DNA of 34,536 nt, taken from JAVZLH01 sp049700435 (lineage in GTDB: Archaea; Thermoproteota; Bathyarchaeia; Bathyarchaeales; Bathycorpusculaceae). Position numbers and translations under genes: made by a program. The notes beneath the pieces were generated by a model. The model was not told where the DNA came from, searched no databases, and saw only the letters and a list, made by a program, of their open reading frames with translations. Where the stretch lies: the NCBI GenBank assembly GCA_049700435.1, contig JBNAVK010000009.1, forward strand, positions 1 through 34,536, in the 5' to 3' direction. Below, one piece after another: positions 7,988 through 15,027 of the stretch (within the stretch, counting starts at the first letter, position 1; each line of letters begins with the position of its first letter).

Positions 7988-9490
7988 TTGCAAGCCCAAC
8001 TTAAACCAAAAATATTCAAGTGGATAACGAAACTTCAAAGCGAAGAAAGCACAGGTCAAATCAACCGCGAACTCCCATTTGTTGCGCTACTTTTCACTCT
8101 ATTGGCAGCCAGCGGCGTAACAATTTATGAAAGCTGGAAAAAACTCTGCAACATAGATTTATTGCCAACCTTCAAAAAGGAGGCAAAAGAGGTTGTTAGA
8201 CAAGTGGAGGTTTTAGGCTACGACCCGCTAACTGTCATGTATAAGCGGGCTGAAAAAACAAGGTCAAAAACCTATCGTGAATTCCTTTTGGGATACGTTT
8301 CATCTATTAGAAGCGGCGGAAATGTAGTCAACTATTTAAAAAGCAAGCTGCGCTCCATATTCGAAGTGCAGAGTGCAGCGGCCTTTCGCTCAATTGAAAG
8401 GCTCGGCACGCTTGTTGAAGCTTACGCGGTAATGCTAATTGTGACCCTTTGCTCCTACATACTATTCATAATATTTGCTACAACATCAATTTTCGAGCCG
8501 ATGAAAATTAGCGGAACACCAGGCATATCCTCAACATTGGTGTGTATTCTAATTTTCTTTGTCACCCCGTTAATTTCGATATTTTTCATGATTATCGCGC
8601 ATATGGAAAGAAAAAGCAACATTGTAGGGGTAACTCAGCCCTATTATGCAGCAGTGCCGCCGCTTATCGCAGCCTCAGCCTTCATAGCAGCTTTATACTT
8701 CCTTCCGCAACTGCAGTATTTGACAAGCCCACAAACGTTTCCTCTAGTAGTTACCCTCTGCTTATTGGCGATATCTATCCCGCCAACTATAGTCTACATG
8801 AAAATTGCCAAAATAAATTCAGACGCAGAAAACTACATGCCAAACTTCCTAAGAGACGTGACAGAAGCAAGAAAAATAGGGCTTTCACCAGAGAAATGCA
8901 TAATCCACGCATCGAAGAGAACTGGCTACGGAAAATTTTCTGAAACACTAAACCTAATAAGAAGCCAAATGGAGTGGGGTGTCTCCCTCAGAAAAATCTT
9001 CGTAAACATAAAACAGAAGATTCAAACATGGCCTGTTCTCGTAAACTTTCTAATACTTGTCGAAACAATAAAAATAGGTGGGGGCTCGGCCACAGCCCTA
9101 GAAATACTGACAGATTATAGCGAAAAGCAGAAAGATGTAGAGGTAAACAAAAAATCGCTTTTAAGACCCTACGTGATGTTAGCCTTCATATGGAGCGTTC
9201 TCATAGCTCTAACAACAACAATGGTTGCCCTAACAGTTTTCGCCTTAACGCAAATATCGCTTCCTGGCTCGACTGCCATGCCGATTGAGGCAATGCAAGA
9301 CCAGATAAACTTGTTTTCAACGGGCATAATTCTACAGTGCTGGCTTTCCGGATTCTTTGTTGGCAAAGTTAATGAGGGCACTGTTGCCGCGGGCTTTAAG
9401 TATTCAGCGATGTTGGTGATTACGGCTTACGTTTCGCTGATGCTTTCGCAAAGTCTCCTAGGCGGCTTGTACGGCGTTGCCATCTCATAG
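7988..9490 (+). CDS. TadC/ArlJ-like integral membrane platform protein (T2SSF domains)
   Basis: A 500-residue membrane protein with two type II secretion system F-like cytosolic domains. The first spans roughly residues 28-140, followed by about four transmembrane helices; the second spans roughly 285-395 (including FLRDVTEARKIGLSPE and the IKIGGGS turn), followed by about three more. This duplicated layout is that of archaeal ArlJ/PilC-type platforms, the inner-membrane partner of the ATPase. TTG at 7988 is preceded by GAGGTGA and lies 4 nt after the ATPase stop, so the pair is co-translated. The number of helices was judged by eye. Confidence 0.85.
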   Translation: MQAQLKPKIFKWITKLQSEESTGQINRELPFVALLFTLLAASGVTIYESWKKLCNIDLLPTFKKEAKEVVRQVEVLGYDPLTVMYKRAEKTRSKTYREFLLGYVSSIRSGGNVVNYLKSKLRSIFEVQSAAAFRSIERLGTLVEAYAVMLIVTLCSYILFIIFATTSIFEPMKISGTPGISSTLVCILIFFVTPLISIFFMIIAHMERKSNIVGVTQPYYAAVPPLIAASAFIAALYFLPQLQYLTSPQTFPLVVTLCLLAISIPPTIVYMKIAKINSDAENYMPNFLRDVTEARKIGLSPEKCIIHASKRTGYGKFSETLNLIRSQMEWGVSLRKIFVNIKQKIQTWPVLVNFLILVETIKIGGGSATALEILTDYSEKQKDVEVNKKSLLRPYVMLAFIWSVLIALTTTMVALTVFALTQISLPGSTAMPIEAMQDQINLFSTGIILQCWLSGFFVGKVNEGTVAAGFKYSAMLVITAYVSLMLSQSLLGGLYGVAIS

Positions 9491-9516
9491 CCAAAAGCGT
9501 TGTGGAAGTGCTGAGG

Positions 9517-10581
9517 ATGCCTGCAACATCTGTTGACACATTCTTCGCATGTTCGCTGATGGTTCTTTTGGTGCTTTCAGCCATGGCAGGTGCATCAAAA
9601 ATTCTATATCCGCAAATAAGCAATTCTGTTGACGAGTTTGCCTATGAAAGGTATATGGAAATATCAAAACATCTTCTCCTAAACTCCGGGGAACCAGCGG
9701 ATTGGGGACAGGACAGCCAAGTAGTTCCAGAAAAATTTGGTTTAGCCGAAGCAGACGCGGAAGCTTATACTTTGGATATAGACAAGGTTTCGAGACTAAA
9801 TAGCGAAAATAGGTTTTCTCTGAGTTATGCGCAGATGTTCGCGTCCCTCAAAATTTCCGACGTGTCCTTCAGGATAGAGATAGAACCAATTTTTGAAGTT
9901 TCCATAAACCTAACGGCAACGTTCCACGCTGAAAATGATATCATTTACCAATTTGGGGTTTCCACAGAAAAACATGGCGTTCCAGTTGATGCTGAACTTA
10001 AATTTTACGTGGTTGCTGAAAACCACTTTGAAGCAAACCAAGCCTACACCTCAAACGGGATGGCAGCCTTTAATGTGACAATTCCAGAGGATGTTGGCGG
10101 ACCAGCCTTACTGGTTGTTTTTGCAAAAGCCGTTTACAATGCTAGAATGGTTTCTTTCAGCGCTTACGCCTTTGAACACAATCTAGGAAAACCACAGCCA
10201 GTAGGCACGTTCCTAAGGCTTAGTCCCTTAAACCACACGTTAGAGGCTTTCTTTGGCTATCAAGAAACAACCTTAACAGAGGCTTATGCTTTAACCTTCA
10301 ACTATTCCTCAACCCTAGCAAAAATTGCAAACGATAGCCAATTAGCCATGTACAGAATACCTTGCCTTCAAGACTCAAGCCCTATTCTTCTTGTTGTAAC
10401 TGGCAGAAACTCAACAAGCTTCTTTGCCGAGTGGGTTTCATACCCTCAAGTGCCCCTTCAAACAGGAGCAAACTTTGAGAATTCAACAACCATCTCAAAC
10501 ATTTTCACCTACTCCTATATCGTCACCATAAACAACGCCTTTTACCAATGCAAACTATGGCTTGGAGGTCCAAAACGGTGA
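9517..10581 (+). CDS. membrane-anchored secreted protein 3 of the filament cluster
   Basis: A 354-residue protein with a short N-terminus (MPATSVDT), one hydrophobic segment (about residues 9-27) and a large outer domain that looks mainly beta-sheet, with several N-x-S/T sequons. No known family recognised. I chose ATG 9517 over GTG 9502 because it gives an M-P-x start and a position of the helix like that of protein 2 (5919-6377); the distal start has no visible ribosome site. It follows the platform gene by 26 nt and overlaps the next start by 4 nt. It is the largest secreted component and could be an adhesin-like tip or a minor pilin. Confidence 0.55.
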   Translation: MPATSVDTFFACSLMVLLVLSAMAGASKILYPQISNSVDEFAYERYMEISKHLLLNSGEPADWGQDSQVVPEKFGLAEADAEAYTLDIDKVSRLNSENRFSLSYAQMFASLKISDVSFRIEIEPIFEVSINLTATFHAENDIIYQFGVSTEKHGVPVDAELKFYVVAENHFEANQAYTSNGMAAFNVTIPEDVGGPALLVVFAKAVYNARMVSFSAYAFEHNLGKPQPVGTFLRLSPLNHTLEAFFGYQETTLTEAYALTFNYSSTLAKIANDSQLAMYRIPCLQDSSPILLVVTGRNSTSFFAEWVSYPQVPLQTGANFENSTTISNIFTYSYIVTINNAFYQCKLWLGGPKR

Positions 10582-11000
10582 AGGGGCAAAACGCTGGGCA
10601 AATGAGGATACTTGAGGCTTTTCTAGCCGTCATCATTATTTTTTCAGCTTTCGCCGTTTCCGCAAACCTCACGGTAACAAGGAGCAACGCGGAAGATGAT
10701 GATTTGGCATCCTTTGGGTTGCAAGCGCTTATGCAACTTGATTCTGATGGAAGCTTAGGCAAACTTATAGATGAAGAAAATTGGGTTGAATTGCGGGAAA
10801 CCCTAAGCCTTGCGTTACCTGCTGGCACGTCCTTCAACATGACAGTTTACGACGAACAGATGCAGCCAGTCAATCCTACATTAATATCGAATGGAGCCTT
10901 AATAGGCCAGAAAACAGCTTTCGTGGAATACGTTTGCGTCAGCAGAAGCCCCGTGTTCCGCTGCTACATTATTCATCTTCAGTTGGCGGTGGCAAAATGA
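10578..11000 (+). CDS. pilin-like protein 4 of the filament cluster
   Basis: A 140-residue protein beginning MKGQNAGQMRILEAFLAVIII (split here: the basic-Gln start ends at AGQ, the hydrophobic segment starts at MRILEAF). One helix of about 20 residues is followed by a small outer domain. GTG 10578 overlaps the preceding TGA, with GGAGGT at 10564-10569 eight nt upstream; this decides against the in-frame upstream codon at 10548. An acidic residue (Glu) lies early in the hydrophobic segment, as in the conserved Glu of type IV pilins. No family recognised; size and topology fit a minor pilin. Confidence 0.58.
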   Translation: MKGQNAGQMRILEAFLAVIIIFSAFAVSANLTVTRSNAEDDDLASFGLQALMQLDSDGSLGKLIDEENWVELRETLSLALPAGTSFNMTVYDEQMQPVNPTLISNGALIGQKTAFVEYVCVSRSPVFRCYIIHLQLAVAK

Positions 11001-11767
11001 AAGCACATAAAAGGAAACTTGCGGCTAACAGTTCAGGACAGCTTCTTATAGTCACAGCCCTAGCCATAGCTATACTAATTTCTTCAACGGCAGTCTACAT
11101 CTACGAACTAGACATGGAAACAAACAACACGCCCACGCAATACATCGGCAATTTTTTTCTCGCCTTAAAAGCAAGCACGAGAAACGCAGTTATAAGCTCG
11201 CTTGTAAACATTTCAAACGGCGGAGAAAAAACAATTCTAGCGGCTAACTTGAACAAGCTTTCTCAACTTTTCACAAGCATACGCAACATTGGATTTTGCA
11301 ACTTAAACTTCACATTGTTTAATGACACGCAGTATGATTCTGGAACACGAATTTCATGGGACACAAACACCGGCGTTTCAAGCGCTTATGTAAACTTCGT
11401 CTTAAGCGTTCAGGGCATGGCTGAAAATGTAACGGCAAACTATGCCATCAACATAACAACAGCCACCACAATTGGCGGTTATTTCACAAAAACTGAAGAC
11501 GACGGCAAACTTGTTAACTTAACATGCAAAGTATACAATGAAGGGGAACCAGCCTTAGCAAAAAATATGAGCGTTTTCGTAGAAAACCTCGGAAGCTGGA
11601 TTCCAGCTTCCGCATCCGACAACCTTTTGATAGTGGACTACGGTGATGGAACATATGCGATTTCATTCATTGTTGATGTTCCATCGGAAACGGTGCATGT
11701 TTTAGTGAAAGTTTACGACATGCGCGACATACTTGTTCAGGCAGACGCCTTCTACAACGAGTCTTAG
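10997..11767 (+). CDS. pilin-like secreted protein 5, last gene of the filament cluster
   Basis: A 256-residue protein with a basic start (MKAHKRKL), then NSSGQLLIVTALAIAILI as a single hydrophobic helix, and an outer domain ending in a beta-sandwich-like part (about residues 165-256: LVNLTCKVYNEGEP, DYGDGTYAISFIVD). The last part resembles an immunoglobulin-like fold of the kind seen in archaeal surface proteins. ATG 10997 overlaps the preceding TGA (ATGA). The Gly-Gln before the helix is shared with protein 4. N-x-S/T sequons are frequent. No specific family recognised; the context supports a filament or secreted-complex subunit. Confidence 0.55.
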   Translation: MKAHKRKLAANSSGQLLIVTALAIAILISSTAVYIYELDMETNNTPTQYIGNFFLALKASTRNAVISSLVNISNGGEKTILAANLNKLSQLFTSIRNIGFCNLNFTLFNDTQYDSGTRISWDTNTGVSSAYVNFVLSVQGMAENVTANYAINITTATTIGGYFTKTEDDGKLVNLTCKVYNEGEPALAKNMSVFVENLGSWIPASASDNLLIVDYGDGTYAISFIVDVPSETVHVLVKVYDMRDILVQADAFYNES

Positions 11768-11791
11768 CAAGGCATTCTGATTTTCGAGTCG

Positions 11792-11799
11792 CTTAAATA
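11792..11799 (+). promoter_or_regulatory. candidate TATA box for riboflavin kinase
   Basis: CTTAAATA about 45 nt upstream of the ATG at 11842. A second possible box (CTTTTAAGG near 11813-11821) would instead give a leaderless transcript. Either separates this gene from the filament operon. Confidence 0.35.
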
Positions 11800-11841
11800 C
11801 CTAGCATTCTTACTTTTAAGGTTAATAGCGAGGCTTCCAAA

Positions 11842-12531
11842 ATGGTTGAGAGAGACTCATGGCGCCACCTTTTCACACTAATAAGATTGGCTGAGATGGG
11901 TGCTCATCGTAGAACAGCCAAAATCTCCACGGAATACTTAGCCAGTAAACTAGGCACTTCTCAGCAGACAGCCTCGCGTTGCATGATTGAATTAACCAAT
12001 AAGGGGTGGATTGAGCGCGCCATAACACCGGAAGGCTGCCTAATAAAAATAACAGAAGCTGGCGTTAAAGAACTTCAAAAACTCTATTCAAACTTGCGTT
12101 TTCTAATGGAAGCCACCTACCCGCCTTCAATAACCTTGGAAGGCATAGTCTTCACGGGATTAGGCGAAGGAGCCTACTACATTTCAAAAGAGCAATACAG
12201 AAAACAGTTCATCGAAAAACTCGGTTTTGACCCATACCCTGGAACCCTAAACATTAAACTCGCAACAGACTACGACTTAAAGACACGTTCAGAGCTTGAA
12301 GCCTACCCAGCAGTCGAAGTGGAGGGTTTCAAAAATCAAGACCGAACATATGGACCAGTGAAATGTTACCCGGCTATAATTGATAATAAGGTTAAAGGTG
12401 CCATAATCTCGGCTTTAAGAACTCACTATGACGCTTCAGTTGTAGAGCTTATAGCCCCAGTCTATCTTCGGAAACACCTGAACCTCAAAGATGGACATAA
12501 AGTGAAAGTTGAAGCCTTAACACTTCCATAG
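11842..12531 (+). CDS. ribK: CTP-dependent riboflavin kinase with N-terminal winged-helix domain
   Basis: A 229-residue two-domain protein. Residues about 1-90 form a winged helix (KISTEYLASKLGTSQQTASRCM) and residues about 95-229 the DUF120 riboflavin kinase domain, with FTGLGEGAYYIS and GFDPYPGTLNIKL. Archaeal RibK makes FMN from riboflavin using CTP rather than ATP. The HTH fusion is common in archaea and suggests the enzyme may also act as a regulator of flavin genes. CGAGG upstream of ATG 11842 is a possible ribosome site. FAD synthetase, the next enzyme in the pathway, is encoded about 625 bp away on the opposite strand. Confidence 0.93.
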   Translation: MVERDSWRHLFTLIRLAEMGAHRRTAKISTEYLASKLGTSQQTASRCMIELTNKGWIERAITPEGCLIKITEAGVKELQKLYSNLRFLMEATYPPSITLEGIVFTGLGEGAYYISKEQYRKQFIEKLGFDPYPGTLNIKLATDYDLKTRSELEAYPAVEVEGFKNQDRTYGPVKCYPAIIDNKVKGAIISALRTHYDASVVELIAPVYLRKHLNLKDGHKVKVEALTLP

Positions 12532-12538
12532 TCGCGAT

Positions 12539-13159
12539 TCAAACCTGAAATGAGTGAACATAACGGAACACTTGCGAAGTTTTCTGCTTACGCCTAAAAG
12601 CCAAAACATACCCAATCAAAAGTCCCGCAGCTAAACCGCCAAGATGAGCTAAATTATTCACGTCAGGTCCAGTGCTGATCATCAGCCAAAAGAGGGAATA
12701 CAACAACGCGCCAACTATTGACTGGCCAACTGCGCGATGAACATAAATCGTGCATGCTCCAAACAACCCAAAAATGGCGCCGGAAGCCCCAGCAGATGGC
12801 GGAGCAAAAGGCCCAAATAGTAACGTTAAGAGGTTTCCAACTAACCCACTTAGAAAGTATGTAAGCAAATACTCTTGTATGTTGAACATTCCCTCAGCTC
12901 TGAGCCCAAAAATTAGCAGAAATAACATGTTTCCCAAAAGGTGTACGATGTTGACGTGGATGAACATGGCTGTGAAAAGCTGCCACCATAATCCATTCAT
13001 AACAAAGTAGTTTACTTGACCATACTGCAAAATAACATCATAACTTGTTTCCATGAAATCTCCGCTTAAAACTGAAGTGTAAACGTAAACCCCTATATTC
13101 AATGCAACAATAATGTAGGTTGGCATAAACCTTTTAGAAGTTGCAAACGTCAAACTCAC
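12539..13159 (-). CDS. rhomboid-family intramembrane serine protease
   Basis: A 206-residue, six-helix membrane protein. Catalytic Ser126 lies in GASG (residues 124-127) and His172 in NNLAHLGGL, giving the rhomboid Ser-His dyad; a W-W-Q (58-60) and HLLGNM (73-78) match the conserved L1 loop and helix 2. These proteases cut transmembrane proteins within the bilayer. The GTG start at 13159 overlaps the last codon of the FAD synthetase gene, so it is the distal gene of the dphB-DUF357-ribL operon. It ends 8 nt from the convergent ribK stop. Substrate unknown. Confidence 0.92.
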   Translation of the reverse strand: MSLTFATSKRFMPTYIIVALNIGVYVYTSVLSGDFMETSYDVILQYGQVNYFVMNGLWWQLFTAMFIHVNIVHLLGNMLFLLIFGLRAEGMFNIQEYLLTYFLSGLVGNLLTLLFGPFAPPSAGASGAIFGLFGACTIYVHRAVGQSIVGALLYSLFWLMISTGPDVNNLAHLGGLAAGLLIGYVLAFRRKQKTSQVFRYVHSFQV

Positions 13160-13623
13160 CTTCTAAAATCCTCAATAATCTTCTGCTTAATCTTCGAAGA
13201 ACTGTCCAACTCGTCCTCGCTAAACTTTCCAATTTTAATGACTTTTATCTTTAAACCATGCTCCCCCAAATACTTCTTCACAGTTTTTTCCATGCCATCT
13301 TGATCGTATCCAACGGCAATTACGTCTGGCTTTATTTTTTCAATAACTCCCCCAATGTCGAAGCCCTCATATCCCAGAATTGCCTCGTCAACAACCTTCA
13401 AAGATTCCACGAGTGCTCTACGCTGGTTTTCTGGCATTATCGGCTTCTTGCCTTTTCTGCGCTCTACGGTGCTGTCTCTAGCTACAATAACTATGAGTTC
13501 AGCGTCTTTCCCGCCAGCCTTCTTCGCCTCTTCCAAAAACCTTACGTGCCCAAGATGCAGAAGGTCAAATACCCCTGAAGCCAAAACTATCTTTCTCTTC
13601 CGCTCTTTCTCCTCGCCGGCCAT
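13156..13623 (-). CDS. ribL: archaeal FAD synthetase (nucleotidyltransferase)
   Basis: A 155-residue cytidylyltransferase-fold protein with the (H/x)xGH motif HLGH at residues 23-26, preceded by ASGVFDLLH, and a C-terminal SSSKIK loop in place of the ISST(x)I motif. Length and motifs match RibL, which adenylates FMN to FAD. Related glycerol-3-phosphate cytidylyltransferases look similar, but the nearby riboflavin kinase supports a flavin role. ATG 13623 overlaps the DUF357 gene by 37 nt, unusually long; a later start would cut into the conserved first strand, so I keep it. It is coupled downstream to the rhomboid gene. Confidence 0.85.
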   Translation of the reverse strand: MAGEEKERKRKIVLASGVFDLLHLGHVRFLEEAKKAGGKDAELIVIVARDSTVERRKGKKPIMPENQRRALVESLKVVDEAILGYEGFDIGGVIEKIKPDVIAVGYDQDGMEKTVKKYLGEHGLKIKVIKIGKFSEDELDSSSKIKQKIIEDFRR

Positions 13624-13874
13624 TCAAACTCCACCGCTCCAAGCAGTTTTAAAGCGTCTAATAAACCTTCGCAATAGGCGACTGCGGCTAAGCTAACCTC
13701 AAGCCGCATTTTCTCTTTATAATACTTTGCGTCATCCAAATAGGCTCTAGCACACTCAATAACTTTCTTAACGCTTTCCAAATCCACATTTAAGGGCTTA
13801 TCAACGGTTTTGATTTCTTCAAGGACATGTTCCACAGAGCTTATATAATTAGAGACAAGCTCCTCCATACTCAT
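13587..13874 (-). CDS. DUF357 domain protein
   Basis: A 95-residue helical protein. The stretch AYLDDAKYYKEKMRLEVSLAAVAY followed by CEGLLDALKLLGAVEF is typical of DUF357, a small archaeal family of unknown function that forms a helical bundle (the quoted part is contiguous in the protein but given here in two pieces). ATG 13874 overlaps the diphthine synthase stop by 4 nt. Conserved clustering with translation and cofactor genes is the only functional hint. No membrane segment seen. Confidence 0.85.
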   Translation of the reverse strand: MSMEELVSNYISSVEHVLEEIKTVDKPLNVDLESVKKVIECARAYLDDAKYYKEKMRLEVSLAAVAYCEGLLDALKLLGAVEFEWPARRKSGRER

Positions 13875-14674
13875 TCAACAGCCTCCCTCAATTTCTGCGG
13901 AGCACCTGCAAAGGCTATTAGGGCTTCAGCCTCCATAAAATGAAGCTTTCCCGGGAATATGAGACTGTAGGGCGGCTCTCCAAAACTGTAATTTAACAGT
14001 TCGCTTATTGTTGAGGCTTTAACTGTAGGCGCGTCGCTTCCAGCCCTCGCTATGCCAATCACAAGCGTGTCTAACGTGATTATGCCCTTCCTCTGTTCCT
14101 TCTCAATTTTTAACAGAGCATCCAAAGCCTCTCGAATGCTTAAATAACGTTTATCTTCAGCCTTTATGTCAAGCAAGCAAAGCGTGTGAAGCCCAAGCCG
14201 CCCATTTTGACCAATAACCTTGTAGGGCGTTAATGGCTTGGTTTCTTCTGGAAACGGTATAGTAACGCTTTTACCAAACTTGTAACTGTGCAAACCAGAC
14301 AAGCCAACAACAGCAGAGATTATGGATGCGCCATGGATAATACGCGTCTTTATTCCGCGCTTCTCAGCCTCCAATCGCAAAGCAACATGGGTCGTAGCCA
14401 CAAGCGGGTCGCCCGGAACAAGTAAAACAACTTTGCCTCTATTTGCGGCTTCTAGGATGACTCTTCCGTTTTCCTCCTCCAAATTCCTTCGCGAAACAAA
14501 ATTAAGCTTTTTACCTGAAATCTCCTCAAAACGCTCTTTCGAAAATTTTGGCAACAGACTCGTGTAAAGCTCCACGAAAACGGCATTCGCATCTTTTACC
14601 TCCTCTAACCCGCGCAAACTTATTCCAAGCTCGTCATGTAATCCCAAGCCAACAAAAACAACTTCACCCAACAC
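13871..14674 (-). CDS. dphB: diphthine synthase
   Basis: A 267-residue class III SAM methyltransferase (TP-methylase fold). Visible motifs: VFVGLGLHDELGISLRGLEE at the N-terminus, LVPGDPLVATTH (the GDP-x-x-A-TTH substrate/SAM loop), HGASIISAVVGLSGLHSYKFG, and AGSDAP. This is the archaeal Dph5, which trimethylates the modified His of elongation factor 2 on the way to diphthamide. It is the first gene of a four-gene minus-strand operon (dphB, DUF357, ribL, rhomboid). ATG 14674 gives the canonical start. It sits 105 bp from the divergently oriented tRNA-Lys. Confidence 0.95.
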   Translation of the reverse strand: MLGEVVFVGLGLHDELGISLRGLEEVKDANAVFVELYTSLLPKFSKERFEEISGKKLNFVSRRNLEEENGRVILEAANRGKVVLLVPGDPLVATTHVALRLEAEKRGIKTRIIHGASIISAVVGLSGLHSYKFGKSVTIPFPEETKPLTPYKVIGQNGRLGLHTLCLLDIKAEDKRYLSIREALDALLKIEKEQRKGIITLDTLVIGIARAGSDAPTVKASTISELLNYSFGEPPYSLIFPGKLHFMEAEALIAFAGAPQKLREAVE

Positions 14675-14738
14675 TTCCCGCTCCCATTAACAAAATAGAA
14701 ACTAGACACAGAATCATTTAACTTTTAACAAAGCTAAA

Positions 14739-14747
14739 TTTATTAAA
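14739..14747 (+). promoter_or_regulatory. TATA box of tRNA-Lys
   Basis: TTTATTAAA centred about 37 nt before the mature 5' end of the tRNA; this would put transcription start about 10 nt upstream of the tRNA. Confidence 0.5.
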
Positions 14748-14810
14748 GCGCAGTTCAATGCATATCTACGAAAACCAGCGGGCCCGTAGCTCAGTAAGGT
14801 AGAGCGGCGG

Positions 14811-14838
14811 ACCAAACCGCTGCGCGGGATGGGTTGAG
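14811..14838 (+). other. noncanonical intron 1 of tRNA-Lys (position 30/31, 28 nt)
   Basis: A relaxed bulge-helix-bulge can be drawn. The 4-bp central helix is CGGC (14805-14808) with GTTG (14833-14836), including two G-U pairs. Its flanking 3-nt bulges are GGA (14809-14811) and AGG (14837-14839). The outer helix AGAG pairs with CTCT and the inner helix CCA with TGG. Cutting after the second bulge base gives exactly this intron. Confidence 0.75.
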
Positions 14839-14866
14839 GCTCTTAACCCGTAGGTCCCGGGTTCAA

Positions 14867-14897
14867 ACTTGAAAAGGCTATGCCTTTCAAGGAACAG
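14867..14897 (+). other. T-loop intron 2 of tRNA-Lys (position 58/59 or 59/60, 31 nt)
   Basis: Central helix GTTC (14861-14864) pairs with GAAC (14892-14895). Bulges are AAA (14865-14867) and AGT (14896-14898). The intron body is a long hairpin, CTTGAAAAGGC against GCCTTTCAAG, with one bulged A. Splicing leaves the T loop TTCAATT. The outer helix is short (two pairs). Confidence 0.8.
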
Positions 14898-15027
14898 TTC
14901 CCGGCGGGCCCGCTTTAACATTTTTGAATAAAATTTGGGATTGTAACTCTTCGAAAACGCATCCTTTGTAGTAATATTCATGATTACGGAATATTTGTTA
15001 AAGAAATCAGCATATACTAAAAGCTTG

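Larger units (their letters stand above)
14780..14912 (+). tRNA. tRNA-Lys(CTT) with two introns
   Basis: Acceptor stem GGGCCCG (14780-14786) pairs with CGGGCCC (14905-14911), discriminator G14912, CCA not encoded. D stem GCTC/GAGC, anticodon loop CTCTTAA (14840-14846) with anticodon CTT at 14842-14844, T stem CCGGG/CCCGG. A regular 74-nt tRNA results only if two segments are removed: 14811-14838 in the anticodon stem (between positions 30 and 31) and 14867-14897 in the T loop. The mature anticodon stem is then GCGGG/CCCGT. Identity fits archaeal tRNA-Lys (G1-C72, G73). Upstream TATA-like box at 14739-14747. Confidence 0.88.

Noticed and set aside
14811..14816. Apparent CCA anticodon (tRNA-Trp) in the unspliced tRNA at 14780
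   Set aside because: The bases lie inside intron 1; acceptor stem, discriminator G and the loop CTCTTAA after splicing show tRNA-Lys(CTT).
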